NCBI RefSeq assembly: GCF_040096355.1 | Contig: NZ_JBBMEX010000013.1 | Span: 1 to 64,000 of the forward strand | From: Maccoyibacter intestinihominis | GTDB taxonomy: Bacteria; Bacillota; Clostridia; Lachnospirales; Lachnospiraceae | Direction of reading: 5' to 3' | Length of the DNA: 64,000 bases | Part shown: positions 1 through 8,363 of the stretch, piece by piece | Layout of the letters: each line of letters begins with the position of its first letter | Numbering within the stretch: the stretch's first letter is position 1 | Position numbers and translations under genes: made by a program | The notes under the pieces: model-generated | Databases searched by the model: none | What the model was told of the DNA's origin: nothing | The model's input: the letters and a program-made list of their open reading frames with translations, nothing else

Positions 1-1
1 C

Positions 2-73
2 AATTATGACCACCCAATTTATGAGTGTGGTGTACAGTTAATAGATATGGTATATTTGCAAAGATGTTTATAA
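2..73 (+). CDS. possible 3' tail of an upstream gene (partial)
   Basis: Frame 2 is open from the window edge for 23 codons and ends in TAA at 71-73. The peptide contains DHPIYECGVQLIDM and then stops. It is too short to identify a family and could be chance. Confidence 0.25.
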   Translation, partial: NYDHPIYECGVQLIDMVYLQRCL

Positions 74-125
74 CTTCAAGTTTGATGAATTGATGATATA
101 CAAAAAATAATATCAGAACAAATAA

Positions 126-166
126 CAGGCAGGTGGTCATATAATAAGACTGCCTGCTGTTTTTTT
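126..166 (+). terminator. candidate rho-independent terminator
   Basis: A perfect 7-bp stem (CAGGCAG at 126-132 with CTGCCTG at 150-156) is followed within three bases by seven T residues at 160-166. It probably ends whatever gene enters from the left of the window. Confidence 0.55.
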
Positions 167-197
167 GTGTTTATATAATATGATAATGCTAAAATAA

Positions 198-314
198 CCT
201 AAAAGATATTTTGGTAAAAATTGACCAAAACATCTTGCGGATGATTGAATAATATAATATTGTTGGGTATAATAAAAGATATTTAGAAATATAATAACCA
301 AAATATCTTTTAGG
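198..314. repeat. 18-bp inverted repeat bracketing the AAA+ ATPase promoter
   Basis: CCTAAAAGATATTTTGGT at 198-215 is the exact reverse complement of 297-314. Partial copies of the same motif lie at 224-236 (ACCAAAACATCTT) and 274-284 (AAAAGATATTT, paired with 301-311). The repeats flank the promoter at 245-273, and the last copy ends 12 bp before the ATG at 327. This arrangement looks like operator sites for an autoregulator. A DNA or RNA hairpin role is also possible. Confidence 0.7.
245..273 (+). promoter_or_regulatory. sigma-A promoter of the AAA+ ATPase gene
   Basis: TTGAAT (245-250), a 17-bp spacer and TATAAT (268-273) lie 53 bp upstream of the ATG. The inverted repeats at 198-236 and 274-314 sit on either side, so a bound protein could block polymerase. 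Confidence 0.65.
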
Positions 315-326
315 AGAGAAGGCATT

Positions 327-1586
327 ATGGTAAAAGAGATTAAAAGAGATTACTATTTGGAACAACTTATAAAGCGTGAAGGAAATGGTCTGATTAAAAT
401 AGTAACAGGAATAAGAAGATGTGGCAAATCATATTTATTGCGAACTCTATTTAAAAATCATCTGCTTGAAAATGGAGTGGATGATAAACACATTATTGAA
501 ATGGCATTTGATTTATTTGACAATATAGAATATCGAGATCCGAAAATCTTTTACCCTTGGGCAAAGGAACAAATTCAAGATGATGAAAAATATTACTTTC
601 TTTTAGATGAAGTACAGCTGCTGGATGAATTTGTGAGTGTGCTTAATGGTTTAGCGGATAAGAAGAATTGCGATGTGTTTGTAACGGGGAGCAATGCGAA
701 GTTTTTATCCAGAGATATCGCAACTGAATTTGGAGGCAGAGGGGATGAGGTTCATATGTACCCTTTGAGCTTTTCGGAATTTATGAGTTGCTATGGTGGA
801 AACAAATATGATGGATGGAACGAATATATTACTTATGGTGGTATTCCCTTGGTGGTATTAGCTGAAACGGATGAGCAAAAAATGATACTCCTGGATAATC
901 TGTTTCAGGAAACATATATTAGCGATATTGTGAAACGAAACAAAATCAGAAATGTTGGAGAAATGGAATCGTTGCTTGATGTTTTGGCATCCGCAATTGG
1001 TGCTTTGACGAATCCTAACAAACTTCAGAAAACATTTAAAAGTGTAAATAATTCAAAGATTACCGCAACTACTATTACGAAATATATTGAATATTTGGAG
1101 GATGCTTTTTTAATTGAAGAGGCGAATCGATATGATATTAAAGGAAAATCTTATATCGGTACGCCATTGAAGTACTATTTTATGGACATGGGACTAAGAA
1201 ATTCAAGAATTCATTATAGACAAATGGAAGCGACACATTCTATGGAGAATGTAATTTACAATGAATTAAGAATGAGAGGCTTTCATGTGGATGTTGGTAA
1301 TCTGACTGTTGTTGAGAAAGGGAAGGATGCGAAACCGGTAAAAAAGCAACTGGAAGTCGATTTTATTTGCAATAAGGGTTCTAAAAAGTATTATATCCAG
1401 TCAGCATATATGCTGGAGACGGAAGCAAAAATGGCACAGGAAATTCGCCCTTTTTTGAAAATAAATGATTCATTTAAGAAGATTGTAATTACATCTAATA
1501 CACCAAAACCTTTTTATAATGATCAGGGTATTTTAATCATGAATGTATATGATTTTTTATTGAACGTAGAGTCATTGAAATTATAA
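327..1586 (+). CDS. AAA+ ATPase with DUF4143-type C-terminus
   Basis: A 419-residue protein of the AAA_14/DUF4143 family common in gut anaerobes. It has a Walker A motif GIRRCGKS at residues 28-35 and a Walker B motif FLLDE at 91-95. The C-terminal DUF4143-like part contains LEVDFIC, resembling the acidic core of a restriction-like nuclease fold. The family's role is unsettled, with proposals including defence and DNA maintenance. The ATG at 327 follows GGAGAGAAGG. The gene is AT-rich relative to the rest of the window, and it stands alone beside a decayed nuclease gene, which suggests an acquired locus. Confidence 0.85.
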   Translation: MVKEIKRDYYLEQLIKREGNGLIKIVTGIRRCGKSYLLRTLFKNHLLENGVDDKHIIEMAFDLFDNIEYRDPKIFYPWAKEQIQDDEKYYFLLDEVQLLDEFVSVLNGLADKKNCDVFVTGSNAKFLSRDIATEFGGRGDEVHMYPLSFSEFMSCYGGNKYDGWNEYITYGGIPLVVLAETDEQKMILLDNLFQETYISDIVKRNKIRNVGEMESLLDVLASAIGALTNPNKLQKTFKSVNNSKITATTITKYIEYLEDAFLIEEANRYDIKGKSYIGTPLKYYFMDMGLRNSRIHYRQMEATHSMENVIYNELRMRGFHVDVGNLTVVEKGKDAKPVKKQLEVDFICNKGSKKYYIQSAYMLETEAKMAQEIRPFLKINDSFKKIVITSNTPKPFYNDQGILIMNVYDFLLNVESLKL

Positions 1587-1653
1587 AAAGCAACTAGTAA
1601 ATTGAAATTTTATCTTTGTAAAGAATATGACAACTTTTGGTTTGTAAGGAAGG

Positions 1654-1947
1654 TAAAATCAAGCACTTGTATCAATATGTATGAAATCAAAAGGTCCGTA
1701 TAACTTTGCTTTTGTAGGATGAGAATATCCATTGCCGATTGAAGGTACAGAAGAATATATTGATTTGTTGTTTTACCATTTGAATTTGCATTGTTATGTG
1801 GTCGTTGAAGTAAAAGTAAAAGAGTTTAAATCAAGAGACATTGGGCAGATCGGAACATATATAAATATTGTAGATGATATTGTAAGAACAGACGCAGACG
1901 GAAAGACGATAGGATTAATTATTTGTAAAGAGAAAAATAATGAGTGA
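1654..1947 (+). pseudogene. remnant of YhcG/DUF1016-type PDDEXK nuclease
   Basis: The reading frame from about 1654 gives a peptide ending NFAFVG, then TGA at 1720-1722. It continues in the same frame through EYIDLLFYHLNLHCYVVVEVK and TIGLIICK to a stop at 1947. The segment around IDLLFYH and VVVEVK matches the conserved C-terminal nuclease core of YhcG (DUF1016) proteins. The N-terminal half is absent and the end is short, so this is a truncated copy with an in-frame nonsense codon. The nonsense codon probably arose from an Arg codon, CGA to TGA. Confidence 0.7.
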
Positions 1948-2105
1948 AAGAGAATTTCATTAGAAATAACATAGGTCTACGGTAGGGGTGGTTGAACTAA
2001 ACTATTTTTGATTCCCAAATGGTGATGTGGATGAAAATCGACAAAATGTGGTATACTAAACCAGTAATGAACATTCGGAACAAGAACAGACCAGGAGGAA
2101 CCATC

Positions 2106-2537
2106 ATGCTGCAGGAAGAAATGTCAGCCATCGTTGACCGGAATCCATTTGCAAAACATATAGGAATGAAACTGACGGAAGTCCGTTTAGGTTACGCAAA
2201 AGGAACGGTGCCGATGAAAAAAGAACACCAGAATGTCTACGGAGGAATGCATGGAGGATGCGTCTTTTCCATGGCAGATACGATTGCAGGAATCGCGGCG
2301 GCAACCTATGGACACATGGTGACAACGATCGATACGAACTTTAACTATTTAGAAGCGATCCGCGATACAACAGAAGTAGTCTGTGAAGCGAAAGTCGTGC
2401 GTCATGGAGGAAGGATTACCGTACTGACCGTAGAAGTCTTTGATGACAAAGGAACATTAGTGTGCAATGGCGGTTTCACATACTACAACATCGTCAATCA
2501 AAGCAGTACGATGTACGGTTTTGAGAAGCTGAGTTAA
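2106..2537 (+). CDS. hotdog-fold thioesterase, PaaI/YbgC-like
   Basis: A 143-residue acyl-CoA thioesterase-like protein. It hydrolyses acyl-CoA thioesters in characterised relatives, but the substrate here is unknown. The motif GGMHGGCVFSMADT at residues 47-59 is the hallmark of the 4HBT/PaaI family, with the conserved HGG and an acidic residue (D58). The ATG at 2106 is chosen because AGGAGG lies 8 bases upstream. An in-frame upstream start at 2019 has no ribosome site. It appears monocistronic. Confidence 0.85.
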   Translation: MLQEEMSAIVDRNPFAKHIGMKLTEVRLGYAKGTVPMKKEHQNVYGGMHGGCVFSMADTIAGIAAATYGHMVTTIDTNFNYLEAIRDTTEVVCEAKVVRHGGRITVLTVEVFDDKGTLVCNGGFTYYNIVNQSSTMYGFEKLS

Positions 2538-2589
2538 AGGGCGTCAGATGCCGACCATCCGCAGAAGCCCTGCGAGGGCTCTCATAAAA

Positions 2590-3969
2590 TCACTTCAATG
2601 CAAGCTCCTGCTCACGCATCAGATTCATCTCTTTACGGATCAGAATTACTGTAGTCAAAAATGCTGCCGTATCCGCAATCGGTGCCGAGAACAGGATTCC
2701 ATCCATTCCGAAAAACATCGGAAGAATTAACAGGAGCGGAATCAGGAAAAACACCTGTCGGGTTAAGGAGAGCAGCATACCTTTGAGCGGTTTTCCGATC
2801 GCAGCAAAAAAGTTCGAGGAAAGAAGCTGTACACCATTTACGATCACCATAAATAAGAAAATTCTCATAAAACGGACGGCAAAGGTAAAGTAGAGTTCAT
2901 CTCCGGTTCCAAACAGAGCAATAATCTGTTTTGGGAAAAACTGAAACAGCACAAAACCAATCGCAGATACGACCAGATTGCAGGAAATGGCAAGCCGGTA
3001 GATACCGCGGACACGGTCATACTGTTTTGCACCGTAGTTAAAACCAATGATAGGCTGTGAACCCTGTGAAAGACCGATAATAACCGATAACAAAATGCCG
3101 TTTGTTTTCATTACAATTCCGCTTGCGGCAAGTGGAATTTCACTTCCATATATCGTTTTTGCACCATAATAAGTCATAGAATTATTCATTACAATCTGAA
3201 CAAACGTAATCGCCACCTGATTCAGACAGTTGCTCATGCCAAGGGATGCGATATTCAGACATACCTGTGGCTTCAGGATAAAATGCTGTTTTTTTAAACG
3301 GATGTGTGTGAATTTTTTCACATAGTACAGAGCCATAAGAAAAGAGAAAAACTGACCGATGACGGTAGCAAAGGCAGCACCCCGGACACCCATATGGAAT
3401 TTAAAAATGAACAGCGGGTCTAAAATCGTATTGATGATGGCACCGATTAACATACACATCATCGAATAATTCGGACTGCCGTCTGCTCTGGCGAGATTGC
3501 TCATGCCGTTCGTAATAATTAAAAGAGGCATACCAACCGCAGTGATCCTCGTGTATTCAATGGCATAAGGCAGAACGTCTTGCGTTGCACCAAAAGCATT
3601 TAAGAGCGGCACTAAAAAAATCTCAATACACAGGGTATAGAGAATGCCGAATAATACCATCATAGCAAGGGCATTGCCGACTGCCTGTGCTGCACGGTCT
3701 GCATCCCCTTCACCAAGTGAAAGAGAGAAACGGGAGGCACTTCCGATACTGATCAAAAGTGTGATCGCAAGACAGATCGTAGTCAGAGGAAACGCAACAT
3801 TTGTTGCAGCATTTCCTAAATAACCAACCCCCTGTCCGATAAAAATCTGGTCGACAATATTGTAAAGGGAACTGACCACCATTGCGATAATGCTCGGAAT
3901 AGCAAAACGTTTTAAGAGTACGGACAGTTTTTCATAACCCAAAGGATTGTTTTCATTTGTATCATTCAT
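2590..3969 (-). CDS. MATE family multidrug efflux transporter
   Basis: A 459-residue integral membrane protein with about 12 hydrophobic segments, typical of MatE (NorM/DinF-like) Na+/H+-coupled exporters. Two homologous halves are visible: the N-terminal half contains IPSIIAMVVSSLYNIVDQIF and the C-terminal half contains SQGSQPIIGFNYGA. The ATG at 3969 follows GAGGTG. It starts 7 bp after the LysR gene ends, so the two are likely co-transcribed and the pump may be controlled by that regulator. The substrate is unknown. Confidence 0.92.
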   Translation of the reverse strand: MNDTNENNPLGYEKLSVLLKRFAIPSIIAMVVSSLYNIVDQIFIGQGVGYLGNAATNVAFPLTTICLAITLLISIGSASRFSLSLGEGDADRAAQAVGNALAMMVLFGILYTLCIEIFLVPLLNAFGATQDVLPYAIEYTRITAVGMPLLIITNGMSNLARADGSPNYSMMCMLIGAIINTILDPLFIFKFHMGVRGAAFATVIGQFFSFLMALYYVKKFTHIRLKKQHFILKPQVCLNIASLGMSNCLNQVAITFVQIVMNNSMTYYGAKTIYGSEIPLAASGIVMKTNGILLSVIIGLSQGSQPIIGFNYGAKQYDRVRGIYRLAISCNLVVSAIGFVLFQFFPKQIIALFGTGDELYFTFAVRFMRIFLFMVIVNGVQLLSSNFFAAIGKPLKGMLLSLTRQVFFLIPLLLILPMFFGMDGILFSAPIADTAAFLTTVILIRKEMNLMREQELALK

Positions 3970-3976
3970 TTGTATT

Positions 3977-4897
3977 TCACCTCATAGATTCTTTATATTT
4001 GGACGGATTGGATTTCGTCTGATGCTCCACATATTTCCAGAACTTTTCCGTGGCAGTAGCCATAAGCTGTAAGTGTTTTTTCACAAGATAGGTGCCGGAT
4101 TCGTGAACCGGATCAATGATCTTTCGATAGGTCAATGTCTCGCGGTTGATCAGATTTTTTGCACTTTCGGGGCAGATAATGACACCGAGATTGTGTTCTG
4201 CAAATCCCATCACGGAAGTAATGGAATTGTATAGGCAGAAAATGTTTCGTTCGGAAGCAATTTCATTGAACCAGCTATTGATCTCATTCTGAATCGGCTG
4301 GCGGATCGGAATGATCAGGGAAGCATCCTGCAATTCTGACACACGGACGCCTTCCGGGTGTTTTGCTAAAAAATGCTCTTTGTTACAGATAATGACCCAG
4401 GGCTCATGATTCAAAAAAATACGGTCATACTGCTCCATGTTAAACGGTTCGCGCACCACGGCGACATCCACCAGATTTTTTTCCAGACGTTCCTGGGTTT
4501 CATCACTGTTTCCGGTCCAAATCTGAAAACGGATATGTGGGGCAGTCTCGTGGAACCCCTCAATCAGATGCGGTAAAATGCTGCCACCGCAGCTTTCGGT
4601 TGCTCCAATCGAAATGGTGCCATAGTCATTGGTTCCCATTTTTTCAAGCTGATGCTCGGTTTTTTCAATTAAAAGAAGAATTTCCTCTGCCTGTTGTTTG
4701 AGAAAATAACCCTCTTCGGTTAACTGGAGCTGCCGGCTGTTGCGGATAAACAGTGTAACACCCAGTTCCTCTTCAAGTAATTTAATCTGACGGCTTAATG
4801 GCGGCTGTGCCATGCACAGTTTGTTTGCCGCTTTTGTAAAGTTCCGTTCCTGTGCGGTAACGAGAAAATATCGTAGTGTTCTGATATCCATATCCAA
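3977..4897 (-). CDS. LysR family transcriptional regulator
   Basis: A 306-residue regulator. Residues 1-62 form the LysR winged helix-turn-helix (FTKAANKLCMAQPPLSRQIK). The rest is a periplasmic-binding-like effector domain from about residue 90. AGGAGA lies 6 bases upstream of the first ATG, and a second ATG two codons in is an alternative. It is co-directional with the MATE pump and divergent from the YoaK-type membrane gene across a 112-bp AT-rich space. That is the usual layout for a LysR protein controlling its neighbour. The effector is unknown. Confidence 0.93.
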   Translation of the reverse strand: MDMDIRTLRYFLVTAQERNFTKAANKLCMAQPPLSRQIKLLEEELGVTLFIRNSRQLQLTEEGYFLKQQAEEILLLIEKTEHQLEKMGTNDYGTISIGATESCGGSILPHLIEGFHETAPHIRFQIWTGNSDETQERLEKNLVDVAVVREPFNMEQYDRIFLNHEPWVIICNKEHFLAKHPEGVRVSELQDASLIIPIRQPIQNEINSWFNEIASERNIFCLYNSITSVMGFAEHNLGVIICPESAKNLINRETLTYRKIIDPVHESGTYLVKKHLQLMATATEKFWKYVEHQTKSNPSKYKESMR

Positions 4898-5009
4898 TCT
4901 CCTATACTTTTTAGGTATCGTTTCCTATATATTATATGTATTTTTATATAGATGTCAAATATGGTACAATAGACGAAAATGAGTTTTGCCAAAGAATGGA
5001 GATGTTAAT

Positions 5010-5753
5010 TTGAACTTAAGAAAAAACCATGAAATGTTATTGCATTTTGTCATGGCATTTATTGGTGGATATTTTGGATTATATGCAATAGTAGCCCGTA
5101 ATGATCTGTTTGGTTCGGCACAGACGAGTAACCTGATCTATTTAGTGCAGGATATCCTCGGCGGCAGACCGTTGGATTTTGTGCTCCGTATCGGAGCGTT
5201 GGTGCTCTATTCCACAGCAGTCGTGTTGTCGGTCTGGCTCCCGAAGCACACGGCAGTAAACAATAAGATACTCAGCATACTGATCGACGGCGGAGCAGTC
5301 ATCTTACTGGGATTTCTTCCAAAAGATATGAATCCGGTACTGGGACTGTATCCGATATTTTTTGCGATGGCATTCCAGTGGTGCAGTTTTAAGGGGATCG
5401 GAGGCTATAACAGCGCAACCGTATTTTCAACGAATAACCTAAGACAGTTTGTATCGGCGGTGACTTTATTTGCCGATGAAAAAAAGCAGGAGCACCTGCA
5501 AAAATTAAAATTTTATGGAGGAACACTTCTCTCCTTCCATCTAGGAGTTGGAGCAGCGTGTGTTGCATGGCAGTTCTTCGATGTAACAAGCATCTGGCTT
5601 TGTTTTCTCGCATTGCCGGCAGCGTTCGGACTTGCCGTATACGAGCATAGCCTTACGATCGAGCCGAAGATCACGGAACTTGCAATGGAAGTTGTTGAGT
5701 CGGAAGCAATAAAAAATGCAATTAACAAAAATGCAGTTCAGCAAATAGGTTAA
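5010..5753 (+). CDS. YoaK/DUF1275 family membrane protein
   Basis: A 247-residue polytopic membrane protein with about six hydrophobic helices. It matches the YoaK (DUF1275) family, whose function is unknown. The opening MLLHFVMAFIGGYFGLYAIVARNDLFGSAQTSNL has the family's early Gly-rich helix and the N-x-x-G/QTSN signature. TTG at 5010 is preferred because GGAG lies 8 bases upstream. An in-frame TTG at 4986 and an ATG at 5034 are alternatives. It is divergent from the LysR gene, so it is a plausible target of it. It ends inside a strong terminator. Confidence 0.8.
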   Translation: MNLRKNHEMLLHFVMAFIGGYFGLYAIVARNDLFGSAQTSNLIYLVQDILGGRPLDFVLRIGALVLYSTAVVLSVWLPKHTAVNNKILSILIDGGAVILLGFLPKDMNPVLGLYPIFFAMAFQWCSFKGIGGYNSATVFSTNNLRQFVSAVTLFADEKKQEHLQKLKFYGGTLLSFHLGVGAACVAWQFFDVTSIWLCFLALPAAFGLAVYEHSLTIEPKITELAMEVVESEAIKNAINKNAVQQIG

Positions 5754-5772
5754 CTCGCTGGACTGCATTTTT
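5727..5772 (+). terminator. rho-independent terminator overlapping the yoaK-like 3' end
   Basis: AAAAATGCAGTTCAGC (5727-5742) pairs with GCTGGACTGCATTTTT (5757-5772), leaving one mismatch and a T tail. The left arm lies within the last codons of the gene. Confidence 0.85.
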
Positions 5773-5773
5773 G

Positions 5774-5798
5774 GCTTTATAGGAAATTCCTATAAAGC
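5774..5798. repeat. 11-bp perfect palindrome
   Basis: GCTTTATAGGA, three bases, then TCCTATAAAGC. It sits immediately after the yoaK-like terminator and has no T tail. It could be a secondary hairpin or a protein site. No role is visible. Confidence 0.5.
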
Positions 5799-5844
5799 AA
5801 AAACACTTCGGGTGTCAAAACTATATTTTTAATAAAATTTTGTA

Positions 5845-5997
5845 GCCTGCACCCAGGAAATATGAAAGGTTTCTTTTTGTGCAATGGAAATGAAACTCAG
5901 GAAATCGTGAAGCCCATTGGCGCACACGATTTCTGCTTTCGGAGGTTCATTGGAATGGTTTGCACCAGGAAACCTGGAATATTTCATGGGTGCAGGC
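5845..5997 (+). repeat. structured intergenic repeat, copy A
   Basis: One of six related elements in the window. The outer arms GCCTGCACCCA (5845-5855) and TGGGTGCAGGC (5987-5997) pair perfectly. Further in, GAAATAT and AGGTTTC pair with their partners, separated by a GAA/GGA internal loop. The core carries TTTTTGTGCAATGG and a tip hairpin GCC-CATT-GGC closed by AAATCGTG/CACGATTT. There is no ORF inside. It fills the space between the yoaK-like gene and the convergent 3D-domain gene. Confidence 0.85.
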
Positions 5998-6008
5998 GAT
6001 GAGGAATC

Positions 6009-6665
6009 CTAATTCAGGGCTTCCTCGCTTACAACTTCCTGTGAGATCAGGTTTTCCCCTTCATAAGTGTATTTAATGGTCTGTATGGCTTCGTAGTTTT
6101 CTAACCATACGGCATCGGCATAGCGAACACCGAAATTCATACATTCGCTGATCGTATTCATATAAATGTCAATGCGGTGGCCTTTGATCTTTCCTCCAAT
6201 ATCTTCTGCCTTATAAGTGTGTCCGTTGATAATGACTTCACTTCCTAAAGGAATGATGTTTGGATCAACGGCAATTGTGTGTCCGGCACGGACAGGCGTT
6301 CCGGTTTTGGTGATTCCGTCTGCGTATTTTCCACAGCTTACCTCGCTTGCCTCATAGGCAGTCAGCAGTACATCGGGAATCCGGTGTTCCTTTGTTAAGG
6401 TTACCTGCTGTCTGGCATAGACCACGGTTTGCAGGGAACCATTCAGTTCTTCGTATTCAATATCATGTTTGCTTTGGTCAGGTTCACTGATATTAGAAGC
6501 AGTGACAATGTTTTTATCCTTCTTTTCTTTTTCGCAGGTCATGTGTACCGTTTCTGTCAGTTGTTCTGCATCGGGAATGATTCTTCCCTGATAGGCACCA
6601 AGTGCAAGAACAGAAGCAAAAACAGTGGTTGCCACAGCCTGCCGAATTCGGTTCGGTTCTGTCAT
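6009..6665 (-). CDS. secreted 3D-domain (DPBB) cell-wall protein
   Basis: A 218-residue protein with an N-terminal hydrophobic segment at residues 10-25, likely a signal or anchor. Its C-terminal 3D domain, named for three conserved aspartates, shows them as VDPNIIP (D134), AEDIGG (D155) and RIDIY (D166). This fold occurs in YabE/YocH/Rpf-like peptidoglycan-active proteins related to MltA, so wall remodelling is inferred. ATG 6665 is chosen over 6704 because AAAGGA precedes it at good spacing. Structured repeats A and B lie on either side of the gene. Confidence 0.85.
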   Translation of the reverse strand: MTEPNRIRQAVATTVFASVLALGAYQGRIIPDAEQLTETVHMTCEKEKKDKNIVTASNISEPDQSKHDIEYEELNGSLQTVVYARQQVTLTKEHRIPDVLLTAYEASEVSCGKYADGITKTGTPVRAGHTIAVDPNIIPLGSEVIINGHTYKAEDIGGKIKGHRIDIYMNTISECMNFGVRYADAVWLENYEAIQTIKYTYEGENLISQEVVSEEALN

Positions 6666-6830
6666 AAGATTCCTTTCTTTATACCGGATTTCTTCCGGCT
6701 TCATTCATGGAACATTTTTCCTTACATCAGAAGTATGTGCCAAAACAATGCAAATTATAACTGATAGGTTTTGTTAGAATAGGTAAAAACTTGTAGTTAT
6801 GGTTATGAAATAAATAATTAAGCATAAAGA

Positions 6831-6981
6831 ATTAAAAAAATGAAGTATTCCAAGTTTCCTTGTGCAGACCATTCCAATGAACCTCTGAAAGCAGAAATCG
6901 TGTGCGCCAGTGGGCTTCACGATTTCTTGAGTTTCATTTCCATTGCACAAAAAGAAACTTTCCATACTTCATTTTTTTAAT
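6831..6981 (-). repeat. structured intergenic repeat, copy B
   Basis: Reads on the minus strand. The outer 18-bp arms 6831-6848 and 6964-6981 pair perfectly and are A/T-rich, unlike any other copy. The core matches copies C and E closely, with GGA/GGA internal loops and a GCC-CACT-GGC tip. A longer flanking pair, TTGTAGTTAT (6791-6800) with ATAACTACAA (7022-7031), may extend the rod. A minus-strand promoter candidate lies about 100 bp upstream at 7085-7114. Confidence 0.85.
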
Positions 6982-7084
6982 ATTCTCGGATATCAGATAT
7001 AGATTAGGTCTAAATCAAATTATAACTACAATTTCTGTGTCCTAATTAAGTTATTAAGTTGGATACAGAATGATAGAGAAAATA

Positions 7085-7114
7085 AGTATAGATAAGAGAT
7101 TAGTTAAATATCAA
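7085..7114 (-). promoter_or_regulatory. candidate sigma-A promoter reading into repeat copy B
   Basis: On the minus strand, TTGATA (7109-7114), an 18-bp spacer and TATACT (7085-7090). No ORF begins within 400 bp downstream on this strand before the 3D-domain gene. The transcript would run through copy B in its conserved orientation. Confidence 0.45.
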
Positions 7115-7177
7115 TTCTGGATATGAAAATATAGACTAGAGTACCAAAAGACGACTCACAACTTAGTGGATGGAAAC

Positions 7178-7402
7178 TTGCACAAAGCTGAGACTGCTTT
7201 TGTGACTTTGGGAGAAAATTAGTAAATCTTAGTCTGGCTGTTCCTATATAGTGTTTGGCTGCCATGGACGGCAGCCAAAGTCTTAACACCCCATGGACGG
7301 GGTGTTTAAGACGTACACGTCACGTTATCACAACCTGACTCAGACAGACTTAGATTTTCTTATTTTCGTACAACGGAACAAAATAGCCCCAGCTTTGTGC
7401 AA
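7178..7402 (+). ncRNA. candidate large structured RNA with two AUGGAC-loop hairpins
   Basis: A long imperfect palindrome with no ORF of its own. TTGCACAAAGCTG (7178-7190) pairs perfectly with 7390-7402, and TTTTGT (7198-7203) pairs with 7378-7383. The 27-nt arms at 7214-7240 and 7341-7367 match at 23 positions. The apex holds two abutting hairpins: a 10-bp stem 7254-7263/7270-7279 and a 13-bp stem with one bulge 7280-7292/7299-7312. Both have the loop ATGGAC on the plus strand. Strand is uncertain, as no clear terminator is present. The plus strand is favoured only because of the GGA-containing loops. I do not recognise the family. Confidence 0.55.
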
Positions 7403-7459
7403 TCCGCCAATCAAAAAACTTGAAACAGACTTTGACACCCTAATTAGTTATAGAAGGCG

Positions 7460-8236
7460 CTATAAAAGCCGCTGCTGGATCAGCCAGAGTTTCATCATCG
7501 TTTTCTGTGGCAGGAGTTTGGCAATGGTATGGCAGGTTTTGACATAGGTGCTGTAGACCGACATATCTTTTCCGTGCTCTGCGTCTGCGAGAGCTTTCTT
7601 TGCGACAACATCGGGAGTGACCATGTTTGTAAAGTTGGTGGTTGCTTTTTTTGCGTCAATGATCCCTCTGTCATACAATCCGGTTTTCATCCAGCCGGGG
7701 CAGACTGCCGTAGCAGTGATGCCTTTTTCCCGGAGTTCCACGTTCAGGGCACGGGTATAGTTTCTGACAAACGCCTTGGTAGAACTGTAGATATTCTGAT
7801 ATGGCAGGGGCTGGAACGAAGCCTGTGAGGCAATGTTTAGGATATGGCTGCCCTTTTTCATATGTGGAATGCATACCAGTCCCATGGCAACGACACCGCT
7901 GATATTCAGGTCGATCATATTGATCGATTCATCAATGGAAATATCATCATACGAACAGAATTTTGCAAATCCTGCATTGTTGATCAGATAGCGGATATTG
8001 CAGTTTTTAAGGCTCGGATTTTCACCAAAAGTCTTAATGTTTTCGAGAGAGGAAAGGTCCATCGGATAGACAACGATCTTTTCTCCGTATCGTTTTTGAA
8101 TCTTCTTTAATTTTTCTTCATTTCTGGAAATGATCCAGATCTCATCCAGTCCTTTTTTTGCAGATAACAGTTTTACAAATTCTTTGCCGAGTCCGCTGCT
8201 TGCTCCGGTTACGATCGCAATGTTCTTTTTCTTCAT
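7460..8236 (-). CDS. short-chain dehydrogenase/reductase (SDR)
   Basis: A 258-residue classical SDR oxidoreductase. It has a cofactor motif TGASSGLG at residues 10-17, NNAG at 86-89, catalytic S137, and YSSTK with Y150 and K154. The C-terminal third is longer and more basic than FabG types, resembling DltE/YqjQ-like SDRs. NAD(P) use is likely and the substrate is unknown. GGAGG lies upstream of ATG 8236. It is divergent from corA. Its 3' end faces the structured region at 7178-7402. Confidence 0.9.
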   Translation of the reverse strand: MKKKNIAIVTGASSGLGKEFVKLLSAKKGLDEIWIISRNEEKLKKIQKRYGEKIVVYPMDLSSLENIKTFGENPSLKNCNIRYLINNAGFAKFCSYDDISIDESINMIDLNISGVVAMGLVCIPHMKKGSHILNIASQASFQPLPYQNIYSSTKAFVRNYTRALNVELREKGITATAVCPGWMKTGLYDRGIIDAKKATTNFTNMVTPDVVAKKALADAEHGKDMSVYSTYVKTCHTIAKLLPQKTMMKLWLIQQRLL

Positions 8237-8363
8237 TATTACCTCCAGCTAAAAATCAATTTTTTTCACGTCTAGTATATGTTATTATTTTACCATAGAA
8301 AAAAATTTCTAAAAATAGAAATGCAAAAATTGTGATATGATAAAAAGCAGAGGAGGGAGAGCG

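Noticed and set aside
5845..5997. copies A-F as insertion sequences or MITEs with ordinary terminal inverted repeats
   Set aside because: The terminal arms differ in sequence from copy to copy, and there is no transposase or clear common target duplication.
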